31,935 bases of DNA from CAUTUX01 sp963532875 (GTDB lineage Bacteria; Bacillota; Clostridia; Christensenellales; CAG-917), in the NCBI GenBank assembly GCA_963532875.1, contig CAUSLO010000011.1, forward strand, positions 1 to 31,935, written 5' to 3'. This document shows, piece after piece, positions 24,800 to 31,935 of the stretch. Made by a program: the position numbers and the translations under genes. The notes beneath the pieces were generated by a model. The model had not been told where the DNA came from, searched no databases, and saw nothing but the letters and a program-made list of their open reading frames with translations. Within the stretch, counting starts at the first letter, position 1. Each line of letters starts with the position of its first letter.

Positions 24800-26089
24800 A
24801 TGGCAAATCTATCTAAGTTAATTAACGAAAAAGATAAGAGTGCTCAATATATGATTGATGAAATTACTCATATATGTAAGAACATTCCTAAACGTACCCC
24901 AGGTGAAGAAGGAGAAAAACTTGCTTGCGAGTACATGGCAGATGTCTTGAAAAAAGACGGAGGATGTGAGACATCAAAGGTTGAACCATTCTCACTACAT
25001 CCAAAATCATTCTACGGCTGGGTTTATATAACAGTAACGACAGCATTACTAGGCGTCTTACTATTTTACTTTATGCCAATTCTTTCAGTTGTCTTAATGG
25101 CAATTGGATTCTTTGTAATGTTTATGGAATTTGGTATTTATAAGCAATTCATTGATTGGATGTTCCCAAAGAGAACTGGGCATAATGTAACCGCTATTAA
25201 AAAGTGTACAGGTGAAGTCAGAGCAAGAATATTCTTTAATGGACACCCAGACGCAGCATGGGTATGGCCTGTAAACAATAAACTTGGCGGAGCAGCATAT
25301 GAAAGTCATATCGTACTAAGTGTAGGTGGAGACCTCGCATGGATGATTATGTCTATAATAGGAATTGTGTTTTTACATAAAAAGACAGGCAGTTTCTATT
25401 TCACGGATTTCAGTGTTCCAAATTATATTGCAGTATATTCAATGCCATTCTTCTGGCTATCAATTGCAATGTTAGTATTTGTACCATTTATATTTGGAAT
25501 GTATTTCTTATGGAATCCAAAAGTAACAGTTGACGGAGCAAACGACAATTTAACTGGATGTTATATGGGTATAGCAATTCTTAAGGCCATGAAAGATGCT
25601 GGAATAGAATTAGAGCATACAGAAGTTGGTGTAATACTTTCTGGTTGTGAAGAATCGGGATTAAGAGGAGCAAAGGCTTGGGTAAAACAACATGGTGATG
25701 AGTATAAAGATGTACCAACATGGATTTTCGCATATGATACAATTGCAGAGTCAAAGTTCTTAGCAGTTAATACAAAGAACATGAATGGTATGATTAAGTC
25801 AGACCCAGAGGCAACTCAAACATTTTTAGATAGTGCTTCTGAATTGGGTATTAAATGTAACAAGTCAATGGTTCCACCATTTGGCGGTGGTGTAGATAGT
25901 GCGGCATTTGCTGCTGGCGGATATAAGTCGGTTGGTATTACAGCATTGAACCATGTCCTACAAGATTATTACCATACAATGAAAGATACGTACACGAATT
26001 TGGATAAGGATTGCCTAGAAAAATGTTACGCAACAAGTGTAAAAGTTCTAGAGAAATTCGATAAGATGTACGGAGAAAAAGAAAAATAA
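24800..26089 (+). CDS. M28-family metallopeptidase with internal membrane segments
   Basis: 429 residues. The M28 zinc-site pattern is complete: H149 in GHPDAA, bridging D249 in DGANDN, E284/E285 in SGCEESGLRGAK, D313 in AYDTIA and H392 in YYHTMKDT. The family comprises aminopeptidases and related amidohydrolases. Unusually, the fold is interrupted by hydrophobic stretches at about 73-112 and 176-236, which look like four transmembrane helices between the N-terminal part and the catalytic residues. The start has a near-perfect ribosome binding site (AGGAGGG). The substrate is unknown. A hairpin terminator at 26093 ends the unit. Confidence 0.85.
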   Translation: MANLSKLINEKDKSAQYMIDEITHICKNIPKRTPGEEGEKLACEYMADVLKKDGGCETSKVEPFSLHPKSFYGWVYITVTTALLGVLLFYFMPILSVVLMAIGFFVMFMEFGIYKQFIDWMFPKRTGHNVTAIKKCTGEVRARIFFNGHPDAAWVWPVNNKLGGAAYESHIVLSVGGDLAWMIMSIIGIVFLHKKTGSFYFTDFSVPNYIAVYSMPFFWLSIAMLVFVPFIFGMYFLWNPKVTVDGANDNLTGCYMGIAILKAMKDAGIELEHTEVGVILSGCEESGLRGAKAWVKQHGDEYKDVPTWIFAYDTIAESKFLAVNTKNMNGMIKSDPEATQTFLDSASELGIKCNKSMVPPFGGGVDSAAFAAGGYKSVGITALNHVLQDYYHTMKDTYTNLDKDCLEKCYATSVKVLEKFDKMYGEKEK

Positions 26090-26092
26090 AAT

Positions 26093-26124
26093 GAGGGCGA
26101 CGTAAGTCGCCTTCTTTATTTATA
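26093..26124 (+). terminator. Rho-independent terminator after the M28 peptidase gene
   Basis: GAGGGCGAC (26093-26101) pairs with GTCGCCTTC (26106-26114) over 9 bp, one of them G-U, capped by a GTAA (GNRA-type) tetraloop and followed by TTTATTTAT. Confidence 0.85.
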
Positions 26125-26234
26125 GACAGTAGTAACTACCCCTAAAACCCCTTGTGTACATTTTGAGGGAATAATTAGTATTTATAAATTAAAAAAATCA
26201 TCTTTTGATTTTAGTATATTTAATTATATTAATA

Positions 26235-26240
26235 TATAAT
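26235..26240 (+). promoter_or_regulatory. -10 box upstream of the DUF1858 gene
   Basis: A perfect TATAAT lies 22 nt before ATG 26263, leaving room for the ribosome binding site GGAGG (26251-26255). No convincing -35 at 17 nt. Confidence 0.45.
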
Positions 26241-26262
26241 GTAATCAAGTGGAGGCAGACAT

Positions 26263-26463
26263 ATGATTACAAAAGACATGTTGATTGCAGATATTTTAAG
26301 AAATGAAAAAGTAACTGAACTAGCAGTTATATTACAAGAAAGCGGTATGCATTGTTTAGGATGCTTGATGGCTCATGGTGAGACATTAGAACAAGCAGCA
26401 ATGGCACATGGCATTGATGTTGATGAGTTACTTGCAAAACTCAATGCGGTAGTTAGCGAATAA
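26263..26463 (+). CDS. DUF1858 redox-disulfide domain protein
   Basis: 66 residues forming a single DUF1858 (hybrid-cluster-protein-associated redox disulfide) domain, with the paired cysteines in GMHCLGCLMAHGETLEQAA. The family is common in anaerobes; its biochemical role is not settled. The CxxC motif suggests thiol redox chemistry or metal binding. GGAGG gives a strong start. The stop TAA overlaps the start of the next gene (TAATG), so it is coupled to the Xre-cupin regulator. Confidence 0.88.
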   Translation: MITKDMLIADILRNEKVTELAVILQESGMHCLGCLMAHGETLEQAAMAHGIDVDELLAKLNAVVSE

Positions 26464-27023
26464 TGAAGAATAACGTCATTGGAAACTTAAAATCAGTTGC
26501 AAATAGATTGATTGAACTAAGAACGTTCTTTGACTATTCAGTTGAAGATATCGCTGAGAAGTTAAATATAGATGTTGAACTGTATAAGAGTTATGAAAGT
26601 GGTAAGACAGAGATTCCTATAAACACAATATATAGGGTTGCCACGTTATTAGATGCTGAACCTGGATATATCATAACTGGGAAATCACCAACAAAAGATG
26701 ATGCCGTTGTTGTATCAGCAGGACAGGGGGCTCTAGTACAGAGATATGAAGGATATAACTTCACAGCACTGGCTACAGACTTTAAAAAGAAATCAATGAA
26801 TCCAATGTTAGTTGAAATTGAACCAACACAATCCCCAGAACTAGTTGTTCACGGTGGACAAGAATTTAACTATGTGATTGAAGGTGAGTTGAGAGTTATA
26901 GTAGGAGATAACGAATACTTTCTTAGGGAAGGAGACAGTATATTTTTCAATCCTTCAATACCACATGCACAAGTTCCAATGAATAACAAGAGTGCGAAAT
27001 TTTTAACAGTAATTAACGAATAA
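26463..27023 (+). CDS. Xre-cupin transcriptional regulator
   Basis: 186 residues: an N-terminal Xre helix-turn-helix (about 14-70, with TFFDYSVEDIAEKLNIDVELYKSYE in two parts) and a C-terminal cupin_2 barrel (GGQEFNYVIEGELRVIVG, REGDSIFFNPSIPHA). This is the class of one-component regulators whose cupin binds a small ligand. Target and ligand are unknown; the neighbouring DUF1858 gene or the operon itself is the simplest guess. It ends 8 nt before metG. Confidence 0.9.
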   Translation: MKNNVIGNLKSVANRLIELRTFFDYSVEDIAEKLNIDVELYKSYESGKTEIPINTIYRVATLLDAEPGYIITGKSPTKDDAVVVSAGQGALVQRYEGYNFTALATDFKKKSMNPMLVEIEPTQSPELVVHGGQEFNYVIEGELRVIVGDNEYFLREGDSIFFNPSIPHAQVPMNNKSAKFLTVINE

Positions 27024-27031
27024 GGGAAATA

Positions 27032-28942
27032 ATGAAAAAGAAATATTATATAACTACGGCTATTGCATATACATCAGGAAAGCCACACATAGGAAATACA
27101 TATGAAATCGTCTTAACAGATTTACTTGCTAGATATAAAAGAATGCAAGGGTATGATGTCTATTTCCAAACTGGTACAGATGAACATGGAATGAAGATTG
27201 AAGAAAAGGCAAAGGCTCAAGGTGTTGAACCACAAGCATTTGTTGATAACATAGCGGGCGAAATTAAAAAGATATGGGACTTGATGAATACTTCATATGA
27301 TAACTTTATTAGGACTACAGACTCATATCATAAAAAACAAGTACAAAAAATTTTTACAAAGTTATATAAACAGGGAGACATATACAAGGGATCATATAGC
27401 GGATGGTATTGTACACCATGTGAATCATTTTGGTCTGACAGTCAATTGAAGGACGGAAAGTGTCCTGATTGTGGGCGTGAAGTGAAGAAAGAAAAAGAAG
27501 AAGCGTATTTTTTCAACATGCAGAAATATGCAAATCGCCTAATAGAATATTATGAAAAGCATTTAGACTTTATAACGCCAATATCAAGAAAACGTGAAAT
27601 GTTAAATAACTTTTTGAAGCCAGGGCTACAAGACTTATGCGTATCACGTAGTTCATTCAAATGGGGAATTCCAGTTGAATTTGACAGCAAACATGTAGTG
27701 TATGTATGGCTTGATGCATTAGTTAATTACATCACTGGCATTGGATATGATGTAGATGGGAAAAGTGGAGATAAGTACAAGAAATACTGGCCTGCAGATT
27801 TACATGTCATAGGGAAAGATATTGTTCGTTTTCATTCAATATACTGGCCTATATTCTTGATGGCACTTGACTTACCATTACCAAAACAAATATTTGGACA
27901 CCCATGGTTATTGCAAGATGGGGACAAGATGTCTAAATCTAAAAATAACGTTCTATATGCAGACGATTTAGTTAATTTGTTTGGCGTTGATGAAATGAGA
28001 TATTACTTGCTATCAAGTATGCCACAAGACGATGATGGGTTAATTAGTTATGATTTAATCACAGAGAAAATCAATTCAGACCTAGCAAACGTATATGGTA
28101 ATTTAGTATCACGTGTTCAAGCTATGATTAATAAATATTTTGACGGAGTACTTTATACGAAAGGTAAAGCCAGTGCAGAACAAGATGACGAATTTAAAAA
28201 TGCAGTTACTCAAACATATCTTGAGGTAGAAAAAAACATTGATCAATTCAAAGTATCTGATGCACTTGCAAGTATCATGGGTTTGTTTAGGAAAGCAAAT
28301 AAATATATTGATGTAACGACACCATGGATCTTAGCAAAAGAAAACCAAGAAAGATTAAAGGCAGTTTTATACAATTTAACGGAAGCAATATTGGTTGGGA
28401 CAACATTGATATCCCCATATATGCCAACAAAAAGCGAAGAAGTATTTAAGATATTCAATACAAACAAAAGAGAGTATAAAGACTTGTCTAAATTTGGATT
28501 AATTAAAAATAACCATAAGGTATCTAAAGAAAACAATATCTTATTTAAACGACTAGATATAAAAGAGATTAAGGAGAAGATAACTGTGCAGAAAAGCCTA
28601 GAAGAAAATCATGCAAATGTTATATCAATAGATGACTTTAAAAAAGTTGAATTAAAAGTAGGGAAAATACTAGAGGCTTCCAAAGTAGAGAAGTCTGAGA
28701 AGTTGTTAAAGTTCGCAATTGATTTAAACGAAGAAAAACCACGCTGTATCGTCTCAGGAATCGCAAAGTATTACAAACCTGAAGAACTTATCGGGAAGAG
28801 TGTTTGCGTTGTTACAAACCTAAAGCCAGCCAAATTATGCGGTATTGAGAGCCAAGGGATGATTCTATGTGCAGCAAATGGAGAGCAACTATCTTTGATA
28901 TCACCAATATCAGAAATGCCACAAGGAAGTGAAATTTCATAG
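27032..28942 (+). CDS. metG: Methionyl-tRNA synthetase with C-terminal tRNA-binding domain
   Basis: Charges tRNA-Met. 636 residues, class I. The HIGH-type motif is HIGN (19-22) and KMSKS is at 299-303. A Cys4 zinc knuckle (CTPC ... CPDC, about 127-146) places it in the one-knuckle MetRS type. The C-terminal ~105 residues form a Trbp111-type tRNA-binding domain (VELKVGKILEASKVEKSEKL, GMILCA). The adjacent tatD gene is a conserved neighbour in Bacillota (metS-tatD in Bacillus). The stop TAG overlaps the GTG start of tatD by one base. Confidence 0.96.
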   Translation: MKKKYYITTAIAYTSGKPHIGNTYEIVLTDLLARYKRMQGYDVYFQTGTDEHGMKIEEKAKAQGVEPQAFVDNIAGEIKKIWDLMNTSYDNFIRTTDSYHKKQVQKIFTKLYKQGDIYKGSYSGWYCTPCESFWSDSQLKDGKCPDCGREVKKEKEEAYFFNMQKYANRLIEYYEKHLDFITPISRKREMLNNFLKPGLQDLCVSRSSFKWGIPVEFDSKHVVYVWLDALVNYITGIGYDVDGKSGDKYKKYWPADLHVIGKDIVRFHSIYWPIFLMALDLPLPKQIFGHPWLLQDGDKMSKSKNNVLYADDLVNLFGVDEMRYYLLSSMPQDDDGLISYDLITEKINSDLANVYGNLVSRVQAMINKYFDGVLYTKGKASAEQDDEFKNAVTQTYLEVEKNIDQFKVSDALASIMGLFRKANKYIDVTTPWILAKENQERLKAVLYNLTEAILVGTTLISPYMPTKSEEVFKIFNTNKREYKDLSKFGLIKNNHKVSKENNILFKRLDIKEIKEKITVQKSLEENHANVISIDDFKKVELKVGKILEASKVEKSEKLLKFAIDLNEEKPRCIVSGIAKYYKPEELIGKSVCVVTNLKPAKLCGIESQGMILCAANGEQLSLISPISEMPQGSEIS

Positions 28943-29718
28943 TGGGCATAATTGATACACATTGTCATTTAGATGACCAAAGATTGTATCCAGAATGTGA
29001 GGATATTGTTTCTACATTACAAACTAACAACATTGAAAAGGTTATAACCATAGGGGCTAATTATTCAACAAGTCTCAATGCTTTTGATATCGCTCAAAAG
29101 TATGAAAACGTATACTGTACCTTAGGTATTCATCCTCATGATGCTAAAGAAGCGACACAAGAGATGTATGATAAATTTGTTGAACTATCTAGCAACAAGA
29201 AAGTAGTAGGGATAGGTGAAATTGGCTTAGATTACTATTACAACCTATCAGATCAAGAAACTCAAAAAAAAGTATTTGTAGAACAACTTGAGTTAGCAAA
29301 TGAACTAAACTTGCCAGTAGCCCTCCACATCCGTGAAGCACTAGGGGAGAGTAAAGACATCCTATTTCAAAATAAACATCTGCTAAACAATGGACTGCTA
29401 TATCATTGCTATTCAGGAACACCAGAGTTTGCAAAAGAAATTTCAAAGTTAGATCCATATTTTTCGTTTGGTGGAGTATTAACATTCAAAAACGCACAAA
29501 AAGCGGTGGATTCAATAAAGGCAATTCCGCTAAATAGAATAGTATTTGAAACAGATGCCCCATATCTTGCTCCAGTTCCATATAGAGGAAAAACAAATTA
29601 TCCTAAATACATAAACTATGTTGTTGATAAAGCAAGCGAAGTATTAGGAATGGACAGAGAAGAATTAATTAATATAACAACAAACAATGCAAAAACTTTA
29701 TTTAAAAAACTAAAATAG
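28942..29718 (+). CDS. tatD: TatD-family metal-dependent DNase
   Basis: 258 residues, the normal length. The TIM-barrel metal-site motifs are all present: DTHCHLD (5-11), GEIGLDYY, ALHIRE, YHCYSG and ETDAPYLAP followed by RGKTNYP. TatD enzymes show 3'-5' exonuclease and related activities in DNA repair and turnover. The start is GTG 28942, overlapping the metG stop (TAGTG). The N-terminus fits the family exactly, and translation is probably coupled. Confidence 0.93.
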   Translation: MGIIDTHCHLDDQRLYPECEDIVSTLQTNNIEKVITIGANYSTSLNAFDIAQKYENVYCTLGIHPHDAKEATQEMYDKFVELSSNKKVVGIGEIGLDYYYNLSDQETQKKVFVEQLELANELNLPVALHIREALGESKDILFQNKHLLNNGLLYHCYSGTPEFAKEISKLDPYFSFGGVLTFKNAQKAVDSIKAIPLNRIVFETDAPYLAPVPYRGKTNYPKYINYVVDKASEVLGMDREELINITTNNAKTLFKKLK

Positions 29719-29764
29719 TATATCTAATCCGATGGATTTGCTGTGGCTTAAAATATATAGGATA

Positions 29765-29794
29765 TTGTAAAAACAGATAGTAATAGCGTATATT
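29765..29794 (+). promoter_or_regulatory. Candidate thiN promoter, leaderless arrangement
   Basis: TTGTAA (29765-29770) and TATATT (29789-29794) are separated by 18 nt. The -10 box ends 7 nt before ATG 29802, so the mRNA would have almost no leader. Confidence 0.4.
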
Positions 29795-29801
29795 TAGAGA
29801 T

Positions 29802-30422
29802 ATGAAAGCGACAATTGTACTAAATTCAAATATTAACATTGATATCCAAGGCGACTATATAGTTGGTGTTGATGGCGGAATACAGCAAATTCTAAAGCAA
29901 GGTAAAATGCCAAATCTTATCATAGGTGATTTTGATTCATACAAAGGAATCCTACCTAACGTTGAAACAATATCTCTTAATGTTGATAAAGATTTAACTG
30001 ATTCAGAAGTCGCCGTACTTGAGTTAATAAAGCGAGGTTATACAGAAATAAATATCTATGGCGTAGAAGGTGGAAGGCTCGATCATATATATTCAAATAT
30101 AATGCTAATTGTATTTGCAGGAAGACAAAATATAAAAGCCACAGGTATTCTAGATAACGGACACGTTACATACTTTCAGAAGGGCTCAAACACAATTAAT
30201 GCTAACCAAGGCGATGTTGTATCAATATTCCCATATGCCAAGACACATCTTAAAAGTTCAAACAATTTGAAATTCCCATTAAAAGAATTATCATTAGAGA
30301 TTCCCTCAAAAGTCTCAGGACTATCAAACGTTGCATTAGAAGCAAATCCTAGCATAGAAGTATCAGAAGGAGACGGTATAATTTTTGTTATTAAAAATTC
30401 AAAATCACAAAACTCGAAATAA
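29802..30422 (+). CDS. thiN: Thiamine pyrophosphokinase
   Basis: Transfers pyrophosphate from ATP to thiamine, giving the cofactor TPP directly from salvaged thiamine. 206 residues, normal. Motifs are VGVDGG (21-26), PNLIIGDFDS with GDFDS at 42-46, DKDLTDSEVA, and GVEGGRLDH. The last codons (NSK, stop) lie inside the first copy of a 40 bp direct repeat. No other thiamine gene or TPP riboswitch was seen nearby. Confidence 0.92.
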   Translation: MKATIVLNSNINIDIQGDYIVGVDGGIQQILKQGKMPNLIIGDFDSYKGILPNVETISLNVDKDLTDSEVAVLELIKRGYTEINIYGVEGGRLDHIYSNIMLIVFAGRQNIKATGILDNGHVTYFQKGSNTINANQGDVVSIFPYAKTHLKSSNNLKFPLKELSLEIPSKVSGLSNVALEANPSIEVSEGDGIIFVIKNSKSQNSK

Positions 30423-30449
30423 AAAGGTGGAATTCCCCCTAAATTTTTC
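30410..30449. repeat. 40 bp direct repeat, copy 1 (overlaps thiN stop)
   Basis: Identical to 30487-30526 except one base (near 30440). It contains a hairpin, GG-T-GG-AATT-CC-C-CC, flanked by AAAAA and a T5 run, so it looks like a terminator usable in either direction. The 3' end of thiN runs into it. Confidence 0.9.
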
Positions 30450-30486
30450 ATATATTGTTGTTTAGTTCTAGGATTTATGGCAAAAT

Positions 30487-30526
30487 AAACTCGAAATAAA
30501 AAGGTGGAATTCCCCATAAATTTTTC
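30487..30526. repeat. 40 bp direct repeat, copy 2
   Basis: Second copy, 37 nt after copy 1, ending 15 nt before the AAA ATPase start. It has the same terminator-like hairpin. With only two units and one overlapping a coding end, a CRISPR array is unlikely; a tandem duplication or repeat-mediated insertion is more plausible. Confidence 0.9.
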
Positions 30527-30541
30527 TTGCGAGGCATATAT

Positions 30542-31837
30542 ATGATAATTAAACGAGATTATTATCTAAAGAAAATCATAGATAAAAGAGAAAACAGAAG
30601 AGTAAAAATTATTACAGGTATAAGAAGATGTGGGAAGTCATACTTGTTATTTGATCTATACAAAAAATACCTATTGTCTGAAGACATAAAAGAAGACCAA
30701 ATTATATCAATTGCACTTGATGAAGTAGAGAATCTTGAATATAGAAATCCATTTAAATTAAATGAATATATTAAGGGAAAAAGTCAAAATCCAGATCAAA
30801 TGCACTACGTTTTTATTGATGAAATTCAATTATGTGAGGCGGTATGTAATCCGTACGTAGATAGCAAAGAAAAGAGTGTAACATTTGTTGATGTTTTGCT
30901 CGGGCTTATGAAACGTAAGAATTTAGATATTTATGTAACAGGAAGTAATTCTAGAATGCTATCAACTGATGTTCTCACACAGTTTAGAGATCGTGGGGAT
31001 GAAATACATATAGGACCATTATCATTTGCGGAAGTATATGATTTGTATGAACACAAACAGTCGGCTTTTGAACATTATGCCCTATATGGAGGTATGCCAT
31101 ATATTTATAGTTTAAAAAATCATGAAGAAAAGAGTCGGTATTTAAAGCAACTATTTGAAGAAACATACATTAAGGATATTCTTGAAAGAAATAACATACA
31201 AAATGATAGAGAGGTGCTTGAAGTATTGCTTGATTTTACATCTTCTGCTATTGGTTCACTCACAAATCCAACGAAACTTTCAAGAAGATTTTTGTCAGAG
31301 AAACAGATTGAAATATCATCTAATACAATTTCCAAGTATCTCAGTTACTTTGAAGAGGCATATGTTATATACCATGCTAAAAGATATGATGTTAAGGGCT
31401 CAAGATATTTTTTAACACCACTAAAATATTATTTTTCAGATTTGGGTCTTAGAAATGCAAGATTAAATTTTAGGCAAGTTGAAGATGCACATATAATGGA
31501 AAACATTATATATAACGACTTGCTTCGTAGAGGATACGACATAGATGTCGGCGTGGTAGAATACGATTCTAAGAAAGATGGAGAAAGAAAAAAGACTCAA
31601 CTTGAGGTTGATTTTGTTATAAACCAAGGGCATAAACGGTATTATATTCAATCAGCATTTAACATAGATGCTACAGAGAAAAGAGAACAAGAAACGGCTT
31701 CACTGAAGAAAATAGATGATTCATTTAAAAAGATCGTTATTGTAGGAAGAAACATTATTCCAAGACATGATAACGACGGTATTCTGTATGTTGGAATAGA
31801 AGAGTTCTTGCTTAATGAAGGAAGCATAGATCTATAA
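30542..31837 (+). CDS. AAA ATPase with DUF4143 C-terminus
   Basis: 431 residues. AAA_14-type ATPase: Walker A GIRRCGKS (26-33), Walker B YVFIDEIQ (D93, E94) and sensor YVTGSNSRML. The DUF4143 region follows (KYYFSDLGLRNARL, ENIIYNDLLRRGYD). It ends in a PD-(D/E)XK-like strand-helix (QLEVDFVINQGHKRYYIQ), in which the usual Lys is not obvious. Such proteins are abundant in gut bacteria and archaea, vary between strains, and have no established function. ATG 30542 is chosen over TTG 30527 because GAGG (30531-30534) is well placed. The gene stands alone behind the repeat pair. Confidence 0.9.
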   Translation: MIIKRDYYLKKIIDKRENRRVKIITGIRRCGKSYLLFDLYKKYLLSEDIKEDQIISIALDEVENLEYRNPFKLNEYIKGKSQNPDQMHYVFIDEIQLCEAVCNPYVDSKEKSVTFVDVLLGLMKRKNLDIYVTGSNSRMLSTDVLTQFRDRGDEIHIGPLSFAEVYDLYEHKQSAFEHYALYGGMPYIYSLKNHEEKSRYLKQLFEETYIKDILERNNIQNDREVLEVLLDFTSSAIGSLTNPTKLSRRFLSEKQIEISSNTISKYLSYFEEAYVIYHAKRYDVKGSRYFLTPLKYYFSDLGLRNARLNFRQVEDAHIMENIIYNDLLRRGYDIDVGVVEYDSKKDGERKKTQLEVDFVINQGHKRYYIQSAFNIDATEKREQETASLKKIDDSFKKIVIVGRNIIPRHDNDGILYVGIEEFLLNEGSIDL

Positions 31838-31856
31838 TAGACACACAGTGTGTGGC

Positions 31857-31897
31857 GGATTGGAAAATATAGTTATATACTAGTAATTTCCCAACCC
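31857..31897 (-). other. Possible RNA hairpin read from the minus strand
   Basis: GGATTGGAAAAT (31857-31868) and ATTTCCCAACCC (31886-31897) form a 12 bp inverted repeat with two imperfect positions. These are A-C mismatches in plus-strand RNA but G-U wobbles in minus-strand RNA. A second small palindrome, CACAC-AGT-GTGTG, is at 31842-31854. No T-run follows. Nothing else is recognisable between 31838 and the window end. Confidence 0.35.
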
Positions 31898-31935
31898 TCA
31901 CGCTATAGAAATTTAAACAAAACAGCCCAAAATTA

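Noticed and set aside
30410..30526. Two-unit CRISPR array
   Set aside because: Repeat and spacer lengths are in range, but there are only two units, the first overlaps the thiN stop codon, and no cas gene is present.
1..31935. TGA reassigned to tryptophan (code 4)
   Set aside because: All the recognised genes use TGG for Trp and are full-length without internal TGA. The two TGA-ending genes are compatible with either reading, so standard bacterial code is kept.

Overview
The window is AT-rich bacterial DNA with Shine-Dalgarno starts, tightly packed and often stop/start-overlapping genes, and tRNA genes with encoded CCA ends. A V-type ATPase, single-chain class II GlyRS, citramalate synthase beside 2-isopropylmalate synthase, an M28 peptidase, BspA-type leucine-rich repeats and InlB/Listeria-Bacteroides-type repeats with a DUF6273-like tail together suggest an uncultured, anaerobic, gut-type low-GC Bacillota (Clostridia-like). 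That assignment is inference. The genetic code reads as standard bacterial: tryptophan is TGG throughout the recognised genes.

Layout. 1-667: the 3' part of a BspA-like leucine-rich-repeat surface protein. 690-3925: an accessory cassette bounded by two diverged direct copies of a ~185 bp intergenic element, the second abutting a tRNA-Ser(CGA) gene. The cassette holds a small Xre regulator, a stand-alone SpoT-type HD alarmone hydrolase, a macro-domain protein and a PD-(D/E)XK nuclease with an unrecognised N-terminal region. 4074-6097: an unknown membrane protein convergent with glyS. 6564-10860: a tight operon coaX-hom-malQ-PPTase-ACP. 10861-13885: leuA-cimA on the minus strand. 14206-19939: pgk-tpiA-gpmI, tRNA-Ala(CGC), then V-ATPase subunits B and D. 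20092-23795: a very large membrane-anchored surface protein with a mini-ORF at its start. 23905-26089: an aldose-epimerase-like protein and an M28 peptidase carrying membrane segments. 26263-29718: DUF1858, Xre-cupin, metG and tatD. 29802-31837: thiamine pyrophosphokinase, a 40 bp direct repeat, and an AAA/DUF4143 ATPase.

How it works together. Most of the window is housekeeping: lower glycolysis, branched-chain amino-acid synthesis by the citramalate route, aminoacylation, and cofactors. The coaX operon links the committed CoA step to the phosphopantetheinyl transferase that consumes CoA and to an ACP that it could modify. Several promoters (coaX, leuA, thiN) lie so close to the start codon that the mRNAs would be essentially leaderless.

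The best candidate for an undescribed system is the repeat-flanked Xre/HD/macro/nuclease cassette at 1095-3722. Its gene content (an alarmone hydrolase, an ADP-ribose-binding fold and a nuclease under an Xre regulator) resembles defence or stress-signalling modules, but no function has been shown.
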